Shown: one piece after another, positions 33,792 to 42,278 of the stretch
Numbering within the stretch: the first letter of the stretch is position 1
How the letters are laid out: every line of letters starts with the position of its first letter
Assembly: GCF_004331435.1 (NCBI RefSeq)
Contig: NZ_SJKA01000002.1
Span: 682,001-746,000 of the forward strand
Reading direction: 5' to 3'
DNA length: 64,000 nt
Source: Kribbella sindirgiensis
Lineage (GTDB): Bacteria; Actinomycetota; Actinomycetes; Propionibacteriales; Kribbellaceae
Notes under the pieces: generated by a model
The model's database searches: none
What the model was told of the DNA's origin: nothing
Seen by the model: the letters and a program-made list of their open reading frames with translations, nothing else
Translations under genes and position numbers: made by a program

Positions 33792-34922
33792 ATGCGATTT
33801 CCCGAAGACGTCCCGGTGCTGACCGACGGCGTGGTGACCCTGCGTGCGCACACGGCCGACGACGTCGACCCGGCGTACCGGATGTGCCAGGACCCGGTGA
33901 TGCAGGAATGGACCACGATCCCGGTCCCGTACCTGCACGAGCACGCGGTGAACTTCCTCACCGAGGTGGTCCCGGCCGGATGGCGCGAGAACACCGCCTG
34001 GGCCTGGGCGATCGAGTACGACGGGAACTACGTCGGCACCATCGATCTGCGCGACGGCGAAGGCGGTGTCGGCGAGGTCGGGTTCGCGGTGTCGGCCGAG
34101 GTCCGCGGCCACGGGGTGATGACGCGGGCACTGAAGCTGGTGGTGCGGTACGCGTTCGACGACCTCGACTGGACGCGCGTGATCTGGCGTGCGTACGTCG
34201 GCAACTACGCCAGCCGCCGGGTCGCGTGGAAGACCGGGTTCCACGGGCTGGTGACGATTCCGGGCGGCGGCCTGTCGCGCGGCGTCCGGAAGGACGAGTG
34301 GGTCGCGACGATCGGGCGCGACGACGAGCTCGAGCCGAAGGGCAACTGGTGGACGGTTCCCGTGCTCGACGGCGGCACGATCCGGCTGCGGCCGTTGCGC
34401 GCGTCGGACGCGCAACGGGTGATGGAGGCGTGCGGCGACGAGCGGACGCAGCAGTGGTTGACGGGCATGCCGTCGCCGTACGGACTCGACGACGCGAAGG
34501 GATTCATCGCGAGCCGGGCGGATGCGGCGGCGAGCGGTGACGCGGTCGCCTGGGCGATCGCCGACGCGGTCACCGACGTGCTGCTCGGCAACGTCAGCAT
34601 CTTCGGTCTGAACAACCGGATCGACAACACGATCGGCGAGATCGGGTACTGGATGCACCCGGACGCGCGCGGCCGCAAGGTGATGTCGAGTGCGGTCGAG
34701 CTGGTGATCGGGCACGCGTTCCGGCCGATCGAGGAAGGCGGTCTGGGCCGGCGCCGGCTGGTGTTGCGGTGCGCCGACGTGAACACCGCGTCCGCGCACG
34801 TTGCCGAGGCCAACGGCTTCACGCGGGTCGCCGACGAGCGCCTCGCCGACCCCCGCCGCGACGGCACCTACACCAACCTCCGCACCTACGACCTGCTCGC
34901 CACGGAGCACCCTGCCGGCTGA
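33792..34922 (+). CDS. Tandem-GNAT N-acetyltransferase
   Basis: 376 residues made of two GNAT domains in series (about 8-175 and 190-365). Each has the RimJ-like pattern: LTDGVVTLRAHTADDVD with VSAEVRGHGVMTRALKLVV in the first, and LDGGTIRLRPLRASDAQ with MHPDARGRKVMSSAVELVI in the second. The R/Q-x-x-G-x acetyl-CoA loop is weaker in the second copy (RGRKVM), so that domain may have changed role. The substrate is unknown; RimJ-like enzymes acetylate N-termini or antibiotics. ATG 33792 has a modest GAAG site. Confidence 0.87.
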   Translation: MRFPEDVPVLTDGVVTLRAHTADDVDPAYRMCQDPVMQEWTTIPVPYLHEHAVNFLTEVVPAGWRENTAWAWAIEYDGNYVGTIDLRDGEGGVGEVGFAVSAEVRGHGVMTRALKLVVRYAFDDLDWTRVIWRAYVGNYASRRVAWKTGFHGLVTIPGGGLSRGVRKDEWVATIGRDDELEPKGNWWTVPVLDGGTIRLRPLRASDAQRVMEACGDERTQQWLTGMPSPYGLDDAKGFIASRADAAASGDAVAWAIADAVTDVLLGNVSIFGLNNRIDNTIGEIGYWMHPDARGRKVMSSAVELVIGHAFRPIEEGGLGRRRLVLRCADVNTASAHVAEANGFTRVADERLADPRRDGTYTNLRTYDLLATEHPAG

Positions 34923-35032
34923 CAGCTCAGGGTCCCGTGGTGACCGGCTGCAGGCAGCGGTTTACGGCGAGTTGGTGTCAAACGACACCGGTTCCCCTCG
35001 CCGTCGGGCTGCCGGGCTGCTTGAATCGACGG

Positions 35033-35695
35033 GTGAGAGATCGTGAGGAACTCGTCCGCCGTTGGCAGGCCGGGTGGTCCGTCTCGCGGGGCTGGACCAC
35101 GGTTGAGGATGACAACGACGGCATTCTGATCGTCCGGGCAGGTGAGGAGAGCCGGCCGACGGAGTACGTCGTACTGGATGCCGATGACAAACCGGAACGG
35201 GTGGAACGCGCCGCCCAGCTGGCCCTCGCCGACGGCGGCGGGCGCGGCTCGGGCTGGATCACGCTGGCCACCGACGACAAGGAAGCCCGGATCGAACAGC
35301 TGGAGGAACTCGGCCTCGAGGTCCAGCAGGACCAGGACTGGCTGATGACGATCCAGCTCTCGGAGCAGCCGGCCCTGAAGCTGCACGAGCGATATACGTT
35401 GCACACCGAGCTCGAGGACGACCTGATCATCACCCGCGCCACCATGCACGGCGGAGTGGTGTCGAGCGGCCGGATGGCGGTCGTCGGCGAGGACGCGGTC
35501 GCGGACCGGATCGAGACCGACCCGGCGCACCGCCGGCGCGGACTCGGCAGCGCCGTGATGGCGTCGCTGGTCGAGGCGGCCGCGGCGAAGGGTGCGAAAC
35601 GCGGCATCCTGATCGCGTCGATCGACGGCCTGCGGCTGTACCGGAGTCTGGGCTGGAAGGTGATCGCCGACATCGTCATCGCCCGCTCGCGCTGA
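35033..35695 (+). CDS. GNAT family N-acetyltransferase
   Basis: 220 residues from the GTG at 35033; the frame is open further upstream but that part is the shadow of the preceding gene. The N-terminal half (about 1-110) is acidic and GNAT-like but degenerate. The C-terminal half carries the acetyl-CoA loop ETDPAHRRRGLGSAVMASLVEAA and the closing LYRSLGWKVIAD. This two-part layout recalls GNAT proteins with a duplicated fold. The substrate is unknown. It reads toward the CAP-domain cluster in the same direction. Confidence 0.82.
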   Translation: MRDREELVRRWQAGWSVSRGWTTVEDDNDGILIVRAGEESRPTEYVVLDADDKPERVERAAQLALADGGGRGSGWITLATDDKEARIEQLEELGLEVQQDQDWLMTIQLSEQPALKLHERYTLHTELEDDLIITRATMHGGVVSSGRMAVVGEDAVADRIETDPAHRRRGLGSAVMASLVEAAAAKGAKRGILIASIDGLRLYRSLGWKVIADIVIARSR

Positions 35696-35785
35696 CTCAT
35701 TCAAACGACTGCCATAGTCAAAGGTTTGTGAAGTGCTGCCCGCTGCGCGGGTGGGCAATCGTTGGCCTGGGCAAGGCTGCAGATC

Positions 35786-36589
35786 ATGACGAACCACAGA
35801 CGGTCCCCCGGCAACGGTGTGGCCGGTCCCCTCATCGCGTCACTGTCGGCTCTCGTATTGCTGGCCGGCATCGGGTGGTTCGTACTGCGCCAGTCGGACA
35901 GCAGCAAGGTCACGAGCCAGTCGGAACCGGTCTCGTCGATGGAGACCGCGAGCGACGACGCGTCGTCGGCCACACCGGTCCGTCCGACCACTCCGACGTA
36001 CACACCTCGACGTACGCCGACCCCCTCGAAGGCCACGAGCGTGACGCCGAAACCCACGCGGACGACGTCGGCGCCGAGCCGGGGCAGCACACGGACTCCC
36101 AAGCCCACCACGTCGACGACGTCGCCGAAGCCGACCCGCTCCGCGACCCCGACACCTACGCCGACCAGGACGACGAAGACCTCGAAGCCCACCAGCGGAC
36201 CGGCCGAGGCGCAGGTCCTGGACCTGACCAACCAGGAACGTGCGAAGGCCGGCTGCGGACCGTTGCGGACCAACAAGTCGCTGACCCAGGCCGCCGAGGC
36301 GCACGCCGCCGACATGGTTGCCAGGCACTACTTCGCGCACGACAGCCTGGACGGCCGCAGCCCGTTCGACCGGATGAAGGCGGCCGGGTTCCGGGGCGGT
36401 GCGATGGCCGAGAACATCGCGGTCGGCTACACGACCGCGGCCGCAGTCGTGAAGGGCTGGATGAACAGCGCGGGACACCGCGCGAACATCCTCAACTGCG
36501 GCTACACGATGATCGGCATCGGGTACGACAGCGGCCAGGTGAAACCCGACTGGGGCAACGGCAGCTGGGTGCAGGATTTCGGCGGCTGA
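35786..36589 (+). CDS. Membrane-anchored CAP (SCP/PR1) domain protein 1
   Basis: 267 residues. A short basic N-terminus and one membrane segment (about 14-36) are followed by a Thr/Pro/Ser/Lys-rich linker (about 50-142) and a C-terminal CAP domain (about 148-267). The CAP signature residues are present: YFAH, MAENIAVGY, and GHRANILN, which give the usual His-Glu-His cavity, and it ends KPDWGNGSWVQDFGG. Bacterial CAP proteins are surface proteins with proposed roles in cell-envelope or lipid binding. It is the first of three similar genes in a row. Topology suggests the CAP domain is outside. Confidence 0.88.
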   Translation: MTNHRRSPGNGVAGPLIASLSALVLLAGIGWFVLRQSDSSKVTSQSEPVSSMETASDDASSATPVRPTTPTYTPRRTPTPSKATSVTPKPTRTTSAPSRGSTRTPKPTTSTTSPKPTRSATPTPTPTRTTKTSKPTSGPAEAQVLDLTNQERAKAGCGPLRTNKSLTQAAEAHAADMVARHYFAHDSLDGRSPFDRMKAAGFRGGAMAENIAVGYTTAAAVVKGWMNSAGHRANILNCGYTMIGIGYDSGQVKPDWGNGSWVQDFGG

Positions 36590-36776
36590 CCGGGTTACCC
36601 CGGCGTTCAGTCAATCGTTTTCTTCAGGATTCGTTAAGAGGCCATTCGGCTCCGTAACGATGACCTTGCACGTCGGTTAAGGTCGCTGTTCGGTGAGACC
36701 AGGGGGGACCTGGCTGGACCACGGGGAACGACGCGCAACTCGGTACGACGAAAAACGAAGAGGATTCGCCCATCCC

Positions 36777-37772
36777 ATGATGGATTCGCCTACCCCCCGG
36801 CGGCACCGCGGCAGTAGACGTGCTCCCCGGCGGAGCCGTGGCCTGGTCGGCCCTACCGTCAGCGCGCTCTCGGTCCTGGTCGCGATCGGACCTGTGGTCT
36901 GGTTGATGTCGCGCGACAGCGACCAGGTCAACGACGCCACCAACGTCCAGTACGTCAACGAGGACACCCGTGTCGACGGCGGGTCCGCGGTCGAAGGTAC
37001 GACGGCCGGCACGCCGCTGATCACCATCACGAAGACCTTGCCGAACGGACGGACGACGACAGCAGTCCTCGGTACGCCGGCGTTCGGCGCGAGCACGTCC
37101 TCCTCCGCGACCCCGGCGAGCCCGGGTGCGTCGAGCGACACGCCCAGCACCGTGCTCACCACGCCGACGGCACCGACCGTCGGCACGACCACAGTGACCG
37201 TGTCACCGACCGCGCCGGGCAGTCCACGGACCCAGGCCGGCAAGCCGAAGCCGAAGCCGACGACGACCGCGAGTACGACGCCGACGCGGACGCCGACCAA
37301 GACGCCGACGAAGACGCGATCGACCGACCCGACGCCGAGCGAGACCACGCAGCCGCCCACCGGTGGCGGCGGGACGAACACGCAGGAGCGGCAGGTCCTC
37401 GAGTACACCAACCAGATCCGTGAACAGCAGGGCTGCGGCCCGCTCCGGCTGGACAGCGCACTCGTCGAGGCCGCCGGCAAGCATGCGTCGGACATGGTCC
37501 GCCGGCACTACATGGACCACACCAACCCTGACGGACAAGACCCTGGCGACCGGATGGCGGCCGCCGGGTACCGCGGGTCGAGCTGGGGCGAAAACATCGC
37601 GGCCGGCTACGACAGCGCACAGAAGGTGGTCGCCGCCTGGATGCAGAGCGACGGGCACCGCAAGAACATCCTGAACTGCCGGTTCACCACGATCGGCGTC
37701 GGATACGACCCGGGCCAGGTCAAGCCGGACTGGGGACCGGGCAGCTGGGTCCAGGACTTCGGCAGAAGCTGA
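36777..37772 (+). CDS. Membrane-anchored CAP (SCP/PR1) domain protein 2
   Basis: 331 residues with the same plan as the first copy: basic N-terminus, one membrane segment (about 23-45), a long Thr/Pro/Lys linker (about 75-205) and a CAP domain (about 212-331). YMDH, WGENIAAGYDSA and GHRKNILNC keep the His-Glu-His set, and the C-terminus KPDWGPGSWVQDFGRS is nearly the same as in copy 1. ATG 36777 (MMDSPTPRRHRG) is my start; a GTG at 36693 would add 28 basic residues. It lies about 190 bp after copy 1, with its own promoter region. Confidence 0.88.
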   Translation: MMDSPTPRRHRGSRRAPRRSRGLVGPTVSALSVLVAIGPVVWLMSRDSDQVNDATNVQYVNEDTRVDGGSAVEGTTAGTPLITITKTLPNGRTTTAVLGTPAFGASTSSSATPASPGASSDTPSTVLTTPTAPTVGTTTVTVSPTAPGSPRTQAGKPKPKPTTTASTTPTRTPTKTPTKTRSTDPTPSETTQPPTGGGGTNTQERQVLEYTNQIREQQGCGPLRLDSALVEAAGKHASDMVRRHYMDHTNPDGQDPGDRMAAAGYRGSSWGENIAAGYDSAQKVVAAWMQSDGHRKNILNCRFTTIGVGYDPGQVKPDWGPGSWVQDFGRS

Positions 37773-37879
37773 GACCGGGTAGCCATCGTGGTTGTCATCG
37801 TGTCCAGAACACCGAGAGTGGCCAGAACGTTGTCCCAGGGCCACAATGTCCGGCCGATTCACGGCCGGTCGCGGCGGGT

Positions 37880-38044
37880 AGGTCCTGTCTGGCGATTCCC
37901 CGCCGTCGCGAGCAGGTGCTCGGTGCGGTGCATCGGCGTGCGGGGGCGAAGGGGTCGATGCGGAGCATCGTGGCCTTTGCCCCCGTGCGGCGAGGTGCCG
38001 TGCCGAGTGCCGCGCAGTAGGCGGGGAATCGCCAGACAGGACCT
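37880..38044 (+). ncRNA. 165-bp near-perfect hairpin between CAP genes 2 and 3 (candidate structured RNA or MITE)
   Basis: A perfect 25-bp terminal inverted repeat (37880-37904 with 38020-38044) encloses two further arms that pair down to a GGA loop at 37962-37964. Aligning the inner 46 bases of both arms gives 14 differences. Nine of them are G-U compatible on the plus strand, including four places where GTGC faces GTGC. On the minus strand the same positions would be A-C mismatches. The structure therefore favours a plus-strand RNA. Class unknown; a MITE is the alternative. Confidence 0.6.
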
Positions 38045-38164
38045 GCATCCGTCCTTGTCATGTTGCCGGACGGGCCTGGGGGGCTCCGGTGAGGCGGCGT
38101 GTGAGGCGCCTCGATCTGGCGAGGCACGTCTTGGGGGCGCGACTTTGAAGGGACCAACGAAATA

Positions 38165-40015
38165 ATGTCCGAGTCCGGCAACGGCCGGTACAAACCACGC
38201 AGGAAAGCGACCCGAGCGGCCTCCCGTTCGTCGCGGTCCGGCAACCGGCCCACCCCGCCCGCGGAACCCACCCCGCCCGCACCACCCGAACCGCCGCGCT
38301 ACGCGCCGCGGACCAGCGACGAGTCCCCCTTCTGGGCCAGCGCGCCGAAGGGCGCCACGTCCAGCGAGTCCCCGTTCTGGGCCGGCGGCAACCAGTCACG
38401 CCCCGCCACGCCGCAGTACGCACCGCGCGGCGCGCTGCCCAGCTACACCGCTCCCGACACCGAGGCCGGTCTGCCTACCCGACCGGCCGAAGACCCGGCC
38501 GCGGGCCTGGCGAACCGGCGGCCTGCCGGCGGTACGCCGTCGTGGGTCGACCAGTCGATCGCCGGCACCGACCCCGAACCCCCCACCCGAGCCCGCCGCG
38601 CAGCCCGCAAGGAAACCCCAGCCCCGCCAGGCGAAACCGCCGGCACCTGGTCCTCCCGCCGAGCCGCCGACGACTGGGCCTCCCTAGGCGCCGCAGGCAC
38701 AGCTCCCTCCGACACGGCACCCGCCGCACGCACACCCCGCGCAAGCGAGAACACGCCCACCGCAAGCGTCTTCGGGGCCGGCGAGAACGCGTTCGGCACG
38801 AGCACCTCCGGCGTAGGCGAGAGCGCATCCGGCGCGAGCACCTCTGGCCTCGACACGTCCGGCGAAAGCACGCCCGGCGTTGGCGCGAGCACGTCCCGCG
38901 CGAGCGAGAGCGCATTCGGCGCGAGCACGTCTGGCATAGGCGAGAGCACGTTCAGCGCAAGCACGTCCGGTGGTGGCGCGAGCGCGTCTCGCGGTGGTGA
39001 GAGTGCGTTCGGTGCGGAGCGTGCTGATGCCGGCGCGGCGGCGTACGCGGGTGCTGGGACGGACTCGGCGGCTGAGCACGTTGTTGCTGCCGGCGCCGGT
39101 GGGCGTGGGGCTTCTGGTCCGGGTCGGCCTGGTGGTTCTGGGTCTGGCGGCAGTGGACCGGGACGACGTACGGCGGCTCGGTCGGCAGCGGCCGGACGTT
39201 CGGCGCGTGGTCGGCGTACGGTGATCGCGATCGCGTCTGTGCTGCTGGTGATCACGCCGATCTCGTGGATCCTGCTACACCAGCCGCAGAACGACGAAGC
39301 GGACGCGTCCATCCCGATCGTCACGCGCACCGACGACACCTACATCACCCCGAGCGCCAAGCCGGCGGTCGCGACCCCCTCGGCCAAGGTCACCGTCCCG
39401 CCAACGGCGACCCCCACGGCCACCCCCACGAGCACCCCGTCGGAAACCCCCTCGGCAACCCCGACAGACACTCCGACGAACAGCCCGACGGACACCCCGA
39501 CCACCAAGTCCTCCACGAACACCCCCAGCACCGCCCCGACCTCGGCCCCGACCACGCAGCCCACCACCGCCCCAACCTCCCCGGGCCGCACCGTCCCCAC
39601 GCCGACAGCCACCAAGACCACCACGACCCCGCCCCCACCCGTCGACGGCGGTATGGACGCCAACGAACAGCAACTGTTCGACCTGATCGACAACGCGCGG
39701 GTGAACAACGGCTGCGCACGCCTGAAAGAAGATCCCAGCCTCACCTCAGGTGCTCGGTCGACGGCCCAGAGCCGGGCGACGTCCGGTGACAATCTGAACA
39801 GCGGCTCAGGCTCGCAGGTCGGCGCCGGTGGCGACGGTATGACCGCACAGCAGGCCTACAACCAGCTGATGAAGAAGTACAAGAGCACGATCCTCGACTG
39901 TGGTCGCACAACACTGGGGGTAGGCATGAAGTCGGCCGACCACGACACCGGCATTCTGTGCCCGCTGATCTGCGGCTCGGCCGCCCGCAACGCCTGGGTG
40001 GCCAACTTCTCCTAG
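38165..40015 (+). CDS. Large membrane protein with degenerate CAP-like C-terminus (copy 3)
   Basis: 616 residues. The first 345 are cytoplasmic by topology, Pro/Ala/Ser-rich, with a repeat zone at about 200-290 built on SAFGASTSGxGES-like units. One membrane segment (about 355-377; VIAIASVLLVITPISWILL) leads to a Thr/Pro linker (about 395-490) and a C-terminal domain (about 498-616). That domain starts like CAP (EQQLFDLIDNARVNNGCARL) and ends NAWVANFS, but lacks the GEN and GHRxNIL motifs. It has two extra cysteines in CPLICG. It probably derives from the neighbouring CAP genes and has lost the cavity residues. Confidence 0.8.
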   Translation: MSESGNGRYKPRRKATRAASRSSRSGNRPTPPAEPTPPAPPEPPRYAPRTSDESPFWASAPKGATSSESPFWAGGNQSRPATPQYAPRGALPSYTAPDTEAGLPTRPAEDPAAGLANRRPAGGTPSWVDQSIAGTDPEPPTRARRAARKETPAPPGETAGTWSSRRAADDWASLGAAGTAPSDTAPAARTPRASENTPTASVFGAGENAFGTSTSGVGESASGASTSGLDTSGESTPGVGASTSRASESAFGASTSGIGESTFSASTSGGGASASRGGESAFGAERADAGAAAYAGAGTDSAAEHVVAAGAGGRGASGPGRPGGSGSGGSGPGRRTAARSAAAGRSARGRRTVIAIASVLLVITPISWILLHQPQNDEADASIPIVTRTDDTYITPSAKPAVATPSAKVTVPPTATPTATPTSTPSETPSATPTDTPTNSPTDTPTTKSSTNTPSTAPTSAPTTQPTTAPTSPGRTVPTPTATKTTTTPPPPVDGGMDANEQQLFDLIDNARVNNGCARLKEDPSLTSGARSTAQSRATSGDNLNSGSGSQVGAGGDGMTAQQAYNQLMKKYKSTILDCGRTTLGVGMKSADHDTGILCPLICGSAARNAWVANFS

Positions 40016-40025
40016 CCGTCCGCTC

Positions 40026-40079
40026 GCGCGAGTCGTGGATTCGGGGGGATGTTTTGCCGTCGGAACCCACGACTCGGCG
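40026..40079 (+). terminator. Hairpin after the third CAP-like gene
   Basis: CGAGTCGTGG at 40029-40038 pairs with CCACGACTCG at 40067-40076, extended outside by GCG/CGC with one bulge. The loop of about 28 bases contains a partly pairing GGATTCGG / CCGTCGGAACC. It begins 14 bp after the stop codon, as expected for a terminator. Confidence 0.55.
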
Positions 40080-40128
40080 CGATGGGTGCGACCATGGGTG
40101 TCGGTGACCTGGTCCGCGGGAGGTTGGG

Positions 40129-40383
40129 ATGCTTGAGCGGGATGATGTGGATCGGGTGGGGCCGGCGCATTTCGGGATTCATCCGGACGCGCTGTCGGCG
40201 GAGCGGCCGGATCCGCGGCCCGAGGAGGCCAAGCGGATGGGGCTGAGCCGCCATACCGAGGAAGGCGCCGTGCTCTACTTCGCGTCCTCGCTCGACCGCG
40301 GCAAGCCGGCGCACCGGATGATGGCCTGGATCCTGCTCGTCACGTTCGCCGCGCCGGTGATCTACATCCTGCTCGTGCTGTAG
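40129..40383 (+). CDS. Small C-tail membrane protein, hypothetical
   Basis: 84 residues. The first 60 are polar and charged (MLERDDVDRVGPAHFGIHPD, then RPEEAKRMGLSRHTEEGA). A single hydrophobic segment closes the protein (MMAWILLVTFAAPVIYILLVL), the layout of a tail-anchored protein facing the cytoplasm. ATG 40129 has a strong GGGAGG site. Its final 22 bp overlap the end of the convergent regulator gene. I do not recognise the family. Confidence 0.7.
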   Translation: MLERDDVDRVGPAHFGIHPDALSAERPDPRPEEAKRMGLSRHTEEGAVLYFASSLDRGKPAHRMMAWILLVTFAAPVIYILLVL

Positions 40384-41312
40384 AACTCCTGCCGGTGCCG
40401 CTGCGGTGTCGTCCCCAGTAACCCGTGGAAGTGGTGCCGGAGCGCGTCGCTGCTCCCGAACCCGCTCTCGGTGGCGACCCGCTCGACCGACAGGTCCGTT
40501 GTCTCCAGCAACAGCCGCGCCCGGTCGAGCCGCTGGCGCAACAGCCACGCCTGTCCCGAACTCCCGGTCCGCGCCCGGAACTGCCGGGTGAACGTACGCC
40601 GTGACATCGCGACCGCCCCGGCCCATTCGTCGAGCGACACCGGCTGGTCGAGCCGCGCCCGCGCCCACACCATCGCCTTCTCGATCACGTCGTCGGCGGG
40701 ATCCGGCGGCACCGGCACCGGGATGTACTGCGCCTGCGACCCGCTCCGATGCGGCGCCACCACGATGTCCCGGGCAACCTGCTCCGCCACCTCGATCCCG
40801 TGATGCGTGCGTACCAGGTGCAGACAGCAGTCCAGCGAGGCCGCCGTACCGGCGGAGGTGACGAGGTCACCCTGGTCCGACCACAGCACGTCCGCCCGCA
40901 CGTTCAGCGACGGGTACCGCGACCGCAGCTCGTCGGCGAACCGCCAGTGCGTCACCACTTCACGCCCTTCGGCGAGCCCGCTCTCGGCCACCAGGAACGC
41001 CCCGACGCACAGCCCGACCACGGTGGCGCCCCGCGCATGCGCGCCCCGGATCGTGTCCAGTAGTACGTCGGACGCCACCAGCCCGGGCTCCCAGCTCGGC
41101 AGCACCACGACGTCGGCCTGCTCCATCACTTCGAGCCCGTGATCCACCGTGATCCCGAATCCGGCGCTGGTGGGGAACGAGCCCGGTTCCTCCGCACAGA
41201 CGAGCACGTCGTACCGGCTGGGCAGCCCGCGGCGTTCGCCGAGCACCAGGCACGGCACGGACAGGTGGAACGGGCTCATCCCGGGATAGGCGAGGACCGC
41301 GACGGTACGCAT
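40362..41312 (-). CDS. GlxA-type AraC regulator (DJ-1/PfpI domain)
   Basis: 316 residues. The N-terminal DJ-1/PfpI-like domain (about 1-185) has the elbow VVGLCVGAFLVAESGLAEG, in which Cys stands at the usual nucleophile place. The C-terminal AraC double HTH (about 215-312) has SVERVATESGFGSSDALRHHFHGLLG. GlxA regulators sense small molecules through the first domain. ATG 41312 is preferred to the GTG six bases earlier. It is divergent from the metallo-hydrolase gene with 92 bp between, which is its best target candidate. Confidence 0.9.
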   Translation of the reverse strand: MRTVAVLAYPGMSPFHLSVPCLVLGERRGLPSRYDVLVCAEEPGSFPTSAGFGITVDHGLEVMEQADVVVLPSWEPGLVASDVLLDTIRGAHARGATVVGLCVGAFLVAESGLAEGREVVTHWRFADELRSRYPSLNVRADVLWSDQGDLVTSAGTAASLDCCLHLVRTHHGIEVAEQVARDIVVAPHRSGSQAQYIPVPVPPDPADDVIEKAMVWARARLDQPVSLDEWAGAVAMSRRTFTRQFRARTGSSGQAWLLRQRLDRARLLLETTDLSVERVATESGFGSSDALRHHFHGLLGTTPQRHRQEFYSTSRM

Positions 41313-41404
41313 GGGCACAGTATGACGCAGTATGGCCCGATCTTCGGGAACTGTGACTCGCGGGCCAATGGCGAGACGGTTCGCCAGGCCGGAGGATCGT
41401 GGTC

Positions 41405-42166
41405 ATGAAGATCACGCACATCGGCGGCCCGACCGCCGTCCTGGACCTCGGCGGCCTGACGTTCCTGACCGACCCGGCGTTCGACGAGCCCCGCGACTAC
41501 CAGCTCCCGGGCCGGGTGATGACCAAGCTGACCGGCCCGGCGATCCCGGCCGCGGAGCTCGGCCCGATCGACGTCGCCCTGGTCTCGCACGACGAGCACA
41601 AGGACAACCTGGACGATGTCGGCCGCGCACTCCTCCCGTCCATCCCGACCGTCCTCTCCACCCCCGGCGCGGCCGACCGCATTCCTGGGGTTCGCGGGCT
41701 GAAGAACTGGGAGTCGATCGACCTGCCCCGGCCGGACGGCGGCGTGATCACGGTGACCGGCGTACCGGCGTTGCACGGCCCGGAAGGCGCCGAGGCGGTG
41801 CTCGGCGTCGTCACCGGATTCGTCCTCCAGGGCGACGGACTGCCGACCGTCTACGTCTCCGGCGACAACGCGTCGCTCGGCCTGGTGAAGGAGATCGCCG
41901 ATCGGTTCGCGCCGATCGACGTCGCGGTCCTGTTCGCCGGAGCGGCGCGCACAACTCTGCTCGACGGCGCCAACCTGACCCTCACGTCGACGGACGCGGT
42001 CGAGGCCGCGCGGATCCTCGACGGGGCGGCGATCGTCCCGGTGCACACCGAGGGCTGGACCCACTTCAGCGAGGGCCCGGAGCAGTTCGTCGCTGCGTTC
42101 CGTGACGCCGGCCTGGAGGATCGCGTCGCGCTGCTCGAGCACGGTGTCGCGACGAGCCTTGATTGA
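41405..42166 (+). CDS. MBL-fold metal-dependent hydrolase (UlaG-like)
   Basis: 253 residues of the metallo-beta-lactamase fold. The first strands read MKITHIGGPTAVLDLGGLTFLTDPAFDEP, and the metal motif is the variant SHDEHKDNLD in place of HxHxDH, with later metal ligands at PALHGPEG, VSGDNAS and VPVHTEGW. The HDEH variant occurs in UlaG-like enzymes. There is no signal peptide. ATG 41405 has GGAGG 9 bp upstream. The substrate is unknown; the neighbouring divergent GlxA-type regulator probably controls it. Confidence 0.85.
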   Translation: MKITHIGGPTAVLDLGGLTFLTDPAFDEPRDYQLPGRVMTKLTGPAIPAAELGPIDVALVSHDEHKDNLDDVGRALLPSIPTVLSTPGAADRIPGVRGLKNWESIDLPRPDGGVITVTGVPALHGPEGAEAVLGVVTGFVLQGDGLPTVYVSGDNASLGLVKEIADRFAPIDVAVLFAGAARTTLLDGANLTLTSTDAVEAARILDGAAIVPVHTEGWTHFSEGPEQFVAAFRDAGLEDRVALLEHGVATSLD

Positions 42167-42168
42167 GG

Positions 42169-42198
42169 GCTTGACGAGCACGGAGCGTGACGGATAGC
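42169..42198 (+). promoter_or_regulatory. Promoter of the lamin-tail gene
   Basis: TTGACG at 42169-42174 and TAGCGT at 42193-42198 are 18 bp apart, a good match to the actinobacterial housekeeping promoter. The GTG start at 42279 gives a leader of about 75 bases rich in G runs. Confidence 0.55.
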
Positions 42199-42278
42199 GT
42201 GCGACCGCCGGGGGGAACCGGCAGTTCGCATTCATCGGGCCGGGGGGACATCGGCCCACTGCCAAGGGGGACATTCCT

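Noticed and set aside
35786..40383. Antiphage defence island
   Set aside because: None of the genes has a nuclease, NTPase, toxin or sensor domain typical of defence systems.
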